A stretch of DNA of 21,038 nucleotides from a virus: the IMG/VR virus record IMGVR_UViG_3300010318_000075, positions 1-21,038 of that record, one strand, 5' to 3'. The translations under genes and the position numbers were made by a program. Below the pieces are notes generated by a model that saw only the letters and a program-made list of their open reading frames with translations, had not been told where the DNA came from and searched no databases. Each line of letters begins with the position of its first letter. Within the stretch, counting starts at the first letter, position 1. This document shows positions 14,817-19,575 of this stretch, in pieces.

Positions 14817-14891
14817 TGGTGCCTCTAGTTAGACTCGCACTAACACCCTACTGCTTATGAGGCAGTCGTTCCACTTTTGAACTATAGAGGC
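14817..14891 (-). tRNA. tRNA-Met(CAU), elongator-like
   Basis: Acceptor GCCTCTA/TAGAGGC, A73, CCA; anticodon arm ACTGC-CTCATAA-GCAGT gives CAU. It could be elongator Met or an Ile tRNA with modified C34. D loop AAAAGTG with T loop TGCGAGT (G55) is the non-canonical elbow. Confidence 0.85.
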
Positions 14892-14902
14892 ATGTAAAAT
14901 AC

Positions 14903-14976
14903 TGGAGCTCCATGACAGAATCGAACTGTCAACTGAAAATTACAAATTTCCCGTTTTACCATTAAACTAAAAGAGC
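14903..14976 (-). tRNA. tRNA-Thr(UGU)
   Basis: Acceptor GCTCTTT/ATGGAGC with one U-U mismatch, T73, CCA; anticodon arm GGAAA-TTTGTAA-TTTTC gives UGU. D loop AATGGTA and T loop TTCGATT are canonical. Confidence 0.85.
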
Positions 14977-14981
14977 AATTA

Positions 14982-15057
14982 TGGTTGCGGAAGAAGGATT
15001 TGCACCTACGACCTACTGGTTATGAGCCAGCCGAGCTAACTACTGCTCCATTCCGCA
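14982..15057 (-). tRNA. Initiator-like tRNA-fMet(CAU)
   Basis: The D arm TGGAGCAG...AGCTCG, the GGCTCATAACC anticodon region, the AGGTCG variable loop and the ending CCGCAACCA match the bacterial initiator closely. The first pair is T1-A72 rather than the usual C1xA72 mismatch, but still weak. T loop TGCAAAT has G55 and the D loop AGTAGTTA has A18-G19, replacing the GG and TTC of host initiators. Confidence 0.82.
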
Positions 15058-15064
15058 TTTTTAT

Positions 15065-15244
15065 TTATTCTTGTTTTGGTTGATTATTTCCGTAAATTGA
15101 GGTATGTGTGAAAAGTTCTTCTCTTATTTTTGAATCGGCAACTACACTCCATCCAAAATTAGTTAGCTTTTTTTCAATAAAAGTCATATCATCATATGAT
15201 AGATCGAGTTTATCGTGTATTTCTTTTAAAAGATCTGTAAGCAT
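15065..15244 (-). CDS. Small hypothetical protein, 59 aa
   Basis: A 59-aa frame from the ATG at 15242-15244 to a TAA at 15065-15067, filling the gap between tRNA-Lys(CUU) and tRNA-fMet. The protein begins MLTDLLKEIHDKLDLSYDDM and contains FGWSVVADSKIREELF; it is helical and acidic, with no recognised family. The ATG lies 13 bases after the CCA of tRNA-Lys, so the tRNA transcript may provide its leader. Coding is inferred from the exact fit between two tRNAs and from composition. Confidence 0.55.
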   Translation of the reverse strand: MLTDLLKEIHDKLDLSYDDMTFIEKKLTNFGWSVVADSKIREELFTHTSIYGNNQPKQE

Positions 15245-15257
15245 AAAGATAAAAATT

Positions 15258-15332
15258 TGGTACTTCCACTCGGACTCGAACCGAGACTAACGAGTTAAGA
15301 GCCCGCTACTCTACCAATTGAGTTATGAAAGC
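15258..15332 (-). tRNA. tRNA-Lys(CUU)
   Basis: Acceptor GCTTTCA/TGGAAGT, A73, CCA; anticodon arm GCGGG-CTCTTAA-CTCGT gives CUU. D loop AATTGGTA and T loop TTCGAGT are canonical. A 69-base AT-rich spacer (15333-15401) with long T runs separates it from tRNA-Asn. Confidence 0.9.
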
Positions 15333-15401
15333 GTTTTTATATTATAAATTGGTATTTTTTAAAATCAACATTTTTTTTTATTTTTTTACTATATTAAAAA
15401 C

Positions 15402-15494
15402 TGGCACTGCAGGATGGGTTCGAACCATCATACCGTTCAAGACGGATTACAAGACATTAACAGTGTCTCCTCTTACCAGTTAGAGTACCGCAGT
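15402..15494 (-). tRNA. tRNA-Asn(GUU) with long variable arm
   Basis: Acceptor ACTGCGG/CTGCAGT, G73 (Asn identity), CCA; canonical anticodon arm AGACA-CTGTTAA-TGTCT. A 22-base variable region contains a clear stem, CCGT/ACGG with loop CTTGA. tRNA-Asn is normally class I; a second, ordinary tRNA-Asn lies at 18730-18805. Elbow canonical (CTGG, TTCGAAC). Confidence 0.85.
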
Positions 15495-15499
15495 AAAAA

Positions 15500-15578
15500 T
15501 GGTGCTCTTAGTGGGATTCGAACCCACACCAAACATGCGCCCTCAACGCATGGCCTCTACCAGTTGGGCTACAAGAGC
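15500..15578 (-). tRNA. tRNA-Leu(GAG) with short variable loop
   Basis: Acceptor GCTCTTG/TAAGAGC, A73, CCA; anticodon arm ATGCG-TTGAGGG-CGCAT gives GAG. The variable region is about seven bases, again without the class II arm. Elbow canonical. Confidence 0.88.
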
Positions 15579-15583
15579 AAATA

Positions 15584-15657
15584 TGGTAGGAAATAAAGGA
15601 CTTGCACCTTTTTCTTCGACGTGTCGTGCCGACGCTTTACTCTTAAGCGAATCTCCC
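15584..15657 (-). tRNA. tRNA with GAC anticodon (Val?) and C33
   Basis: Acceptor GGGAGAT/ATTTCCT, A73, CCA; D arm GCTT-AAGAGTA-AAGC; T loop TGCAAGT (A18/G55 elbow). The anticodon stem TCGGC/GTCGA equals that of tRNA-Asp here, but the loop is ACGACAC, giving GAC with C33 instead of the near-universal U33. Decoding ability is uncertain. Confidence 0.65.
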
Positions 15658-15987
15658 AACTAAAACTTTATTATCAACAAGATGCACAAACGGCGCATTC
15701 GTTATCTCCTTACCCTCACAAACAAACTGACTGTTTTTATAAGGGTTATAAGTTACAACTTTACAAGCTGTAGAATCGCCTCTTTCACATAATGTACCTT
15801 CAATAAACGCATGTACATTTTTGCGGTGCTGCTTTAGCACACGCTCTCTACCCTTCTGACTAACTCTAAAAACAGCATCACGTAAAAATAGATTATCACT
15901 GTGCATCAACAGAAGCCAGTGTTTTTTTCTACGCGATAAAACACTAAATGTTTGTTTGTGTATGTTTCTATATACACGTATTTTCAT
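15643..15987 (-). CDS. Conserved small phage protein, 114 aa
   Basis: A basic 114-aa protein of a type common in large phages. Features: an opening MKIRVYRNIHKQTFSVLSRR, then LRDAVFRVSQKGRERVLKQH and RKNVHAFIEGTL, the last being the recognisable family block. Function unknown. The ATG overlaps the last base of the CCA of tRNA-Leu(UAG), so mature-tRNA processing would leave an mRNA with essentially no leader. Its last 15 bases overlap the next tRNA. Confidence 0.68.
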   Translation of the reverse strand: MKIRVYRNIHKQTFSVLSRRKKHWLLLMHSDNLFLRDAVFRVSQKGRERVLKQHRKNVHAFIEGTLCERGDSTACKVVTYNPYKNSQFVCEGKEITNAPFVHLVDNKVLVGRFA

Positions 15988-16063
15988 GGTACTCGCGGAG
16001 GGATTCGAACCCTCAACATTATGATCCTAAATCATACGCCTCTACCAATTGGGCTACACGAGC
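15987..16063 (-). tRNA. tRNA-Leu(UAG) with short variable loop
   Basis: Acceptor GCTCGTG/CGCGAGT, A73, CCA; anticodon arm TATGA-TTTAGGA-TCATA gives UAG. The variable loop is five bases (ATGTT). D loop AATTGGTAGA and T loop TTCGAAT are canonical. Confidence 0.9.
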
Positions 16064-16074
16064 GAATATGTTAA

Positions 16075-16151
16075 TGGCATGGCGTGCGGGATTCGAACCC
16101 AGCGTTTTCCGAGTGAAAGTCGGGGATCCTAGCCAACTAGATGAACGCCAC
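16075..16151 (-). tRNA. tRNA-Glu(UUC)
   Basis: Acceptor GTGGCGT/ACGCCAT, G73, CCA; anticodon arm with CCGA-CTTTCAC-TCGG core gives UUC. D loop AGTTGG and T loop TTCGAAT are canonical. Confidence 0.88.
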
Positions 16152-16200
16152 ATTTACAAAAACAATATATTATCATTCTAAGTTTGTTCAACTTTTTTTT

Positions 16201-16584
16201 CTAAAATTTCATATTACAGACAGTAATATGCAATCCGAGGTATTTTTTACCATCCTTAATGCTGAGTATTTGTTTTATTTCCTTTTCAAGATCAAACTTG
16301 ACTGGCATCCAAAAGTTGACTCTGCTTCTAAACATTCGCTCTGGATCGTATTCAAATTCTACCTTACGACCATTTAGATGCGCAACTGCTTTAAAATCAC
16401 AGATTTTATGAATATCTGGATTAACAATTGTGATGTGAGCTTTGTACTTTGGTAATTGTGTTTTTACTGTATTATAGTGGTATTTTGTTATGTGCCACTG
16501 ATAATATTTACACACATCGATGTGCGTGTTGATACGCACTCCTTTATTTGAAACTGCAATAGTTCCATTTCCTTTGATGTACAT
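16201..16584 (-). CDS. 2H phosphoesterase-like protein, 127 aa
   Basis: A 127-aa protein with two H-x-T motifs, His50-Ile-Thr52 (KAHITIVNPD) and His119-Ile-Thr121 (GLHITVCNMK), about 69 residues apart. This is the signature of 2H phosphoesterases (LigT/cyclic phosphodiesterase fold), which act on 2',3'-cyclic phosphates or cyclic oligonucleotides. In phages the fold includes the anti-CBASS protein Acb1, and related enzymes take part in RNA end repair. Here it sits in a tRNA array between tRNA-Ile and tRNA-Glu, so tRNA repair or anti-signalling are the two obvious roles; neither is shown. It is short for the fold, so a divergent or unrelated protein remains possible. Confidence 0.5.
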   Translation of the reverse strand: MYIKGNGTIAVSNKGVRINTHIDVCKYYQWHITKYHYNTVKTQLPKYKAHITIVNPDIHKICDFKAVAHLNGRKVEFEYDPERMFRSRVNFWMPVKFDLEKEIKQILSIKDGKKYLGLHITVCNMKF

Positions 16585-16606
16585 GTTTTTTTTACTTTGT
16601 ATTGGA

Positions 16607-16709
16607 TGGTAGGAGTGGTGGGAATCGAACCCACATTACGCCGGCTTATCTGGCCGGTGCTGTACAAGATTATAAGTCCTGCCCTAAGGCCAATATTAGC
16701 AACACTCCC
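16607..16709 (-). tRNA. tRNA-Ile(UAU) with 30-base variable region
   Basis: Acceptor GGGAGTG/CACTCCT, A73, CCA; canonical loop CAGGA-CTTATAA-TCTTG gives UAU. A 30-base variable region contains a strong hairpin, CCGGC-CAGATAA-GCCGG, itself shaped like an anticodon arm (5 bp, 7-base loop). Alternative reading: this hairpin is the anticodon arm (GAU with A33) and the D loop holds an insertion. Confidence 0.75.
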
Positions 16710-17272
16710 GCAGCATAAAAATTATTGAAGGTTTCAACGACTCCTACAAACGTATTCTGTATTTTCTAGAACGCCTATTCGGCAACGGCATACAGAATTC
16801 TTTAGCCGAAAGTGGTCGCCGGGTTAACTCGTAATTATTCCTCTCTCTCCCGTCTGATGGGATACAAACGATACTTCATACGCCGGCCATTTAGAAATTA
16901 ATGTGGGTGAGATTCCTGACTACTCACAAGTTACATTCACGCTATGTTATTCAGTCACTACCTAATAGGGTAATTACTCCTATTATTACTAGTAGAGAGG
17001 GTTGGTTGCCTCCAAGACAATACAGCTATCAGTATAAAAATACGATTTGTTGTCTTCTTACGTCACTCAGAGTTGTACGACTCTGGCTATTTTAACCTTA
17101 CACAGCGATGAACTCTTCAACCTGCTTCACATCTTTTCAGATGTTACACAGTACATTATGGGCTAGCGACCCATTATTCTGTCACCACGAATTCAAAAAA
17201 TTTCAAAGAACTATCAGATTTTTAAATGTAGATGCTTTTTCTATTCTATCAACTTATTTTTTTAACGAAATA
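16710..17272 (-). ncRNA. Candidate large structured noncoding RNA (~560 nt)
   Basis: This stretch between tRNA-Ile(UAU) and tRNA-Thr(CGU) has no convincing gene but many helices: 16754-16762 with 16790-16798 (9 bp perfect), 16907-16911/16923-16927, 16964-16969/16979-16984, 17014-17020/17050-17056 enclosing a GTAT-AAAA-ATAC hairpin, 17068-17073/17080-17085, 17129-17134/17139-17144, and 17058-17062-type small hairpins such as ATGGG/CCCAT at 17058-17074. TTACACAG is repeated at 17098 and 17144, flanking a hairpin. It looks less AT-rich than its surroundings. Size and position beside phage tRNAs recall the ROOL and GOLLD RNA classes, but I cannot confirm a match. Strand assumed from the tRNAs. 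Confidence 0.55.
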
Positions 17273-17348
17273 TGGAGGTCATAGTCGGAATTGAACCAAC
17301 AACCTGCACATTACGAAAGTGCTACTCTACCAATTGAGTTATATGACC
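17273..17348 (-). tRNA. tRNA-Thr(CGU)
   Basis: Acceptor GGTCATA/TATGACC, T73, CCA; anticodon arm GCACT-TTCGTAA-TGTGC (one U-U) gives CGU. D loop AATTGGTA and T loop TTCAATT are canonical. Third Thr isoacceptor in the window. Confidence 0.9.
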
Positions 17349-17364
17349 GTTAATTCAAATTATC

Positions 17365-17450
17365 GAGAACAAAAGACACGTGTGAACTCGAACACACCTA
17401 GAGCCTTCGCCGGCCCTGTTCAACCTATAAACTTCGATGCTTTTGTTCTC
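17365..17450 (-). ncRNA. tRNA-like element closed by an 11-bp stem
   Basis: GAGAACAAAAG pairs perfectly with CTTTTGTTCTC over 11 bp, longer than any acceptor stem. Inside are a D-like arm (GTT-TATAGGTTG-AAC), an arm AGGGC/GCTCT with an eight-base loop lacking U33, and a T-like arm GTGTG/CACAC with TTCGAGTT. No CCA follows. It is tRNA-shaped but unlikely to decode; a mimic, decoy or decayed gene. Confidence 0.5.
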
Positions 17451-17453
17451 TGT

Positions 17454-17492
17454 TAGTTGACTATTTGAGCTTCGAACCCCGTTTATCAACTA
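17454..17492 (-). ncRNA. 39-base minihelix with a T-loop-like sequence
   Basis: A perfect 7-bp stem (TAGTTGA/TCAACTA) encloses GGGGTTCGAAGCTC, which resembles a T arm. It looks like an acceptor/T-arm minihelix without D and anticodon arms, lying directly beside the previous tRNA-like element. Confidence 0.35.
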
Positions 17493-17527
17493 TTCCGGAA
17501 TTTTTAAAACTTCTAAAAAAAATATAG

Positions 17528-17651
17528 CGCTGACAGCAGGATTCGAACCTACACCACGTCGTTAAAAGCGAAGTAACTCAATTCTACACTACAGTTAAGA
17601 GAACAGGCAAATAGAGAAATTTTACGTGCTCTGCCGTTGAGCTATGTCAGC
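17528..17651 (-). tRNA. Interrupted tRNA-Lys(UUU) with ~53-base insertion
   Basis: Acceptor GCTGACA/TGTCAGC, D arm GCTC-AACGGCA-GAGC, canonical Lys loop CTTTTAA, 3' anticodon strand CGACG, T arm GTAGG-TTCGAAT-CCTGC. The 5' anticodon strand is split: CGT after the D arm and CG just before the loop, separated by about 53 bases. Removing them restores a perfect CGTCG/CGACG stem and a 71-base tRNA. CCA is not encoded (CTA). A complete tRNA-Lys(UUU) lies at 20837-20911. Confidence 0.65.
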
Positions 17652-17653
17652 AA

Positions 17654-17730
17654 TGGTAACTCTGGATGGATTTGAACCATCGTCTTCTGTTTCAGAGACA
17701 GATATAATAACCAGGCTATACCACAGAGTA
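17654..17730 (-). tRNA. tRNA-Gln(CUG)
   Basis: Acceptor TACTCTG/CAGAGTT (first pair U-U, weak as typical of tRNA-Gln), A73, CCA; anticodon arm TCTGT-CTCTGAA-ACAGA gives CUG. D loop with CTGG and T loop TTCAAAT are canonical. Confidence 0.85.
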
Positions 17731-17824
17731 TGGCGGAAGACTGTGGACTTGCACCACATGACTATTATTTGTAGTCACATTTCGTTTAGCAAACGAATCC
17801 AGCAACTTTGCTGATTAATCTTCC
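17731..17824 (-). tRNA. tRNA-Ser(GCU), class II
   Basis: Acceptor GGAAGAT/GTCTTCC, G73, CCA; anticodon arm TTCGT-TTGCTAA-ACGAA gives GCU. A proper long variable arm with TGACTA/TAGTCA is present, as expected for Ser. D loop AAAGTT with T loop TGCAAGT is the A18-G55 type. Its 5' ten bases overlap the endonuclease gene. Confidence 0.88.
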
Positions 17825-18432
17825 AACTTACTAATAAAATCTTTTCTCCATACTATGAGTTTCTCAGGAAAGGCACCCCACTTTGCTCTATCTAAATCAG
17901 TCTCGTAGCCTTTTACCTCAATGTATGAATTCCACTCGACAACAAAAAAATCAGGCTGATATGTCGAATCTCTACCATCCGGTTTAATATAATTAAAACG
18001 TTTTTTATTACGGCTCCACGTCACACCGATACTGTCCAAATATCTCGCAGCTTTAAGTTCCCACGTTCCGTCGACTTTAATTTTACCTGCAATAGCTGAA
18101 TTGTACTCATATTTTTTACACCGGCCACATGTTGACTCCCACCCGCTCATATAAAGTTCTTTTTTCTTTTTAGAAATACTCTGTCTATATTCATCAGAGT
18201 ATTTTTTTCTCGGCTTATGAAGCCCGAGACGCTTTGTTTTGTTGTATGTTTCTCTCGCTTGCGCTACTCGAGTATCCTCCTTAGTGAGACCTTTATTCCA
18301 TGGAATGCGGCCTTTTTTTGCACCACAAGATCTTTTTCTCCTTTTAGGGTTGCTTTCACATGAAATTTCATGCGCTACAAGACCTCCCCTATTGGCAACG
18401 ACTCTATTACAAAACATGCATTTAAAACTCAT
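17815..18432 (-). CDS. Zinc finger/NUMOD/PD-(D/E)XK homing endonuclease, 205 aa
   Basis: A mosaic mobile endonuclease. Residues 5-25 form a C2HC-type zinc finger (Cys5, Cys8, His21, Cys25). A NUMOD3-like segment follows (KGRIPWNKGLTKEDTR, then YSDEYRQSISKKKK), then a Cys pair, and a PD-(D/E)XK nuclease core: WELKAARYLDSIGVTWSR, Pro160-Asp161 in YQPDFF, and Glu172-Val-Lys174 in YIEVKG. It probably cleaves tRNA-gene DNA to spread itself, as freestanding enzymes in phage tRNA arrays do. The ATG at 18430-18432 is chosen since a longer frame would start inside tRNA-Pro. The gene ends within tRNA-Ser. Confidence 0.85.
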   Translation of the reverse strand: MSFKCMFCNRVVANRGGLVAHEISCESNPKRRKRSCGAKKGRIPWNKGLTKEDTRVAQARETYNKTKRLGLHKPRKKYSDEYRQSISKKKKELYMSGWESTCGRCKKYEYNSAIAGKIKVDGTWELKAARYLDSIGVTWSRNKKRFNYIKPDGRDSTYQPDFFVVEWNSYIEVKGYETDLDRAKWGAFPEKLIVWRKDFISKLED

Positions 18433-18439
18433 ACTAACA

Positions 18440-18516
18440 TGGTAGCGTAGGCGAGAATCGAACTCGCGACTTCTTGCTCCCAAAGCAAGCGCTCTACCAA
18501 GCTGAGCTACTACACT
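18440..18516 (-). tRNA. tRNA-Pro(UGG)
   Basis: Acceptor AGTGTAG/CTACGCT, A73, CCA; anticodon arm CTTGC-TTTGGGA-GCAAG gives UGG. D arm GCTCAGCTTGGTAGAGC and T loop TTCGATT are canonical. Confidence 0.92.
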
Positions 18517-18521
18517 GTATA

Positions 18522-18598
18522 TGGTGCGCCTACGGAGAATTGAACTCCGTCTTAAAGTTTGGAAGACTCCCGTGCAGAACCGTTAACACTTTAGACGC
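18522..18598 (-). tRNA. tRNA-Gly(UCC)
   Basis: Acceptor GCGTCTA/TAGGCGC, A73, CCA; anticodon arm GGAGT-CTTCCAA-ACTTT gives UCC. D loop with CGGT and T loop TTCAATT are canonical. Confidence 0.88.
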
Positions 18599-18609
18599 AG
18601 ATTAAATTG

Positions 18610-18721
18610 TAGCTCTTGAGGACTCGAACCCCATCTCTCACACGCGTGTGAGCGCTTTCCGTGTGTCAGCACGTCGCTGTATTAAAGATCTGACAATCTT
18701 TTGTAGCGCCAAATTAAGCTA
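18610..18721 (-). ncRNA. Enlarged tRNA-like element without a D arm
   Basis: Ends form a 7-position acceptor-like stem with one mismatch (TAGCTTA/AGAGCTA). The 3' part has a good T arm (TGGGG-TTCGAGT-CCTCA). Between them are AAAGAT/ATCTTT, CAGC/GCTG, and a 16-base palindrome CTCACACGCGTGTGAG (18637-18652). No D arm fits; GCGCT after the acceptor is complementary to AGCGC in the long region before the T arm, the same layout as the two Arg tRNAs. No CCA. Confidence 0.45.
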
Positions 18722-18729
18722 TTGAGCAG

Positions 18730-18805
18730 TGGCACACGAGCTTGGGATCGAACCAAGTTCAATAGGGTAACAACCTACCGGCCCAACCGTGGTGCCTTCT
18801 CGTGT
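18730..18805 (-). tRNA. tRNA-Asn(GUU), ordinary form
   Basis: Acceptor ACACGAG/CTCGTGT, G73, CCA; anticodon arm GTAGG-TTGTTAC-CCTAT gives GUU; short variable loop. D loop with CGGTTGG and T loop TTCGATC are canonical. Duplicates the specificity of the long-armed copy at 15402-15494. Confidence 0.88.
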
Positions 18806-18820
18806 TTTTAAATTTAAATA

Positions 18821-18894
18821 TGGCAGCTCCTGCTGGTATTGCACCAACTTCATCTGGGTCAAAGCCAGATGCATTACTTTTATGCTAAGGAGCT
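18821..18894 (-). tRNA. tRNA-Gln(UUG)
   Basis: Acceptor AGCTCCT/AGGAGCT, G73, CCA; anticodon arm TCTGG-CTTTGAC-CCAGA gives UUG. D loop AAAAGTA and T loop TGCAATA are the A18-G55 type, unlike the other tRNA-Gln in the window. Confidence 0.88.
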
Positions 18895-18907
18895 ATTTTT
18901 TGTAAAG

Positions 18908-18981
18908 TGGCACGGAGTAGAGGAATTGAACCCCTATAAGTAGTTTTGGAGGCTACCGTTCTGCCGTTGAACTAACTCCGC
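18908..18981 (-). tRNA. tRNA-Trp(CCA)
   Basis: Acceptor GCGGAGT/ACTCCGT, G73 (Trp identity), CCA; anticodon loop CTCCAAA on a GTAG/CTAC stem gives CCA. D loop AACGGCA and T loop TTCAATT are canonical. Confidence 0.9.
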
Positions 18982-18991
18982 ATTTAAAAAT

Positions 18992-19102
18992 CTATTTTAT
19001 TGTTATACTATATGCACCATTTTGCATATCTGTTATCGAAAATCCTAATTCAGAAACAATATCTCTTACCTTATCTGCAGCACTATATCTGCTTACGGAG
19101 CA
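18992..19102 (-). pseudogene. Fragment resembling the C-terminus of cysteinyl-tRNA synthetase
   Basis: An open frame without a start codon ends in TAG at 18992-18994 and encodes YSAADKVRDIVSELGFSI followed by TDMQNGAYSITIK. This resembles the C-terminal helix and tail of CysS (pattern 'A..AD.IRD.L.ELGI...DT..G'). Only about 35 residues remain and a stop precedes them. The 5' part can also be read as a tRNA 5' fragment (GCTCCGT-AA-GCAG-ATATAGTG-CTGC). It is probably decayed DNA. Confidence 0.35.
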
Positions 19103-19114
19103 TTAAATTAATGC
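19100..19114. repeat. 15-base perfect inverted repeat
   Basis: GCATTAA-A-TTAATGC, symmetrical about one base, in the gap between the 19149-19529 gene and tRNA-Trp. It could be an operator or weak hairpin at the end of the upstream gene; no U run follows. Confidence 0.4.
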
Positions 19115-19148
19115 TTATTTTTATAGTATATATCTATATGTATACTAG

Positions 19149-19529
19149 TTATTGCTGAAACGCCTTGCCTAATAAAGGTCTCTGTTGTGGGCTAGCAACA
19201 GCTCCTGAGCTGAGCTTTTCAACTTCTTGTTTGAATTGATCTAAGCTTTTGAATTGTTTTTTATCTAAACTTGCAAGTATTTGCTGATCATTTGGCATAG
19301 GATATCTAAAAGATGTTCCTAAAACTTTATTTGCATCACCTAAAACAGAAACTGTAACCGTTCCATTATAGACTGCTACGCGTGCAACATCTTTTCCATT
19401 GATGTATACCATATATTGGTCTGCGTTGCTTGGTGATTTACCTTGCTGCTGCAATTCAACTTTTTCTTTAAAGAGTACGCTCTTAACATACATTTCCGCG
19501 AGGATATCTTGATCTTTTTTTATGAGCAT
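19149..19529 (-). CDS. Late protein of unknown function, 126 aa
   Basis: A 126-aa soluble protein with a helical N-terminus (DQDILAEMYVKSVLFKEKVE), a short beta-rich centre (YMVYINGKDVARVAVYNGTV, VSVLGDANKVLG) and a helical, Gln-rich end. No family is recognised. An exact TATAAATA at 19535-19542 lies five bases before the ATG, so it is expected to be a late, leaderless transcript and may be a minor virion or assembly protein. It is isolated from the structural cluster. Confidence 0.65.
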   Translation of the reverse strand: MLIKKDQDILAEMYVKSVLFKEKVELQQQGKSPSNADQYMVYINGKDVARVAVYNGTVTVSVLGDANKVLGTSFRYPMPNDQQILASLDKKQFKSLDQFKQEVEKLSSGAVASPQQRPLLGKAFQQ

Positions 19530-19534
19530 ATTAA

Positions 19535-19542
19535 TATTTATA
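19535..19542 (-). promoter_or_regulatory. T4-type late promoter octamer (exact TATAAATA) on the ATG
   Basis: TATAAATA, five bases, then the ATG at 19527-19529: a T4-style start would fall on the A of the start codon. Confidence 0.65.
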
Positions 19543-19575
19543 TATTTTCTGAAAAATTTTTGAATAATAGAAAAA

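Noticed and set aside
16790-16870. Another tRNA (possible CAG anticodon) in the structured region, ending in a TGG-like boundary
   Set aside because: The acceptor pairs for only five bases, there is no T loop, and the anticodon stem is only 4 bp; better seen as part of the larger RNA.
16901-17095. 64-aa plus-strand open frame in the noncoding stretch
   Set aside because: Composition is unlike the neighbouring genes, there is no late element or sensible start, and it overlaps several RNA hairpins; a chance frame.
16710-17272. tmRNA, RNase P RNA or group I intron
   Set aside because: I looked for the tmRNA GATTCGAC/tag region, the RNase P conserved blocks and the group I core and found none in the right order; both flanking tRNAs are complete, so there is no interrupted exon.
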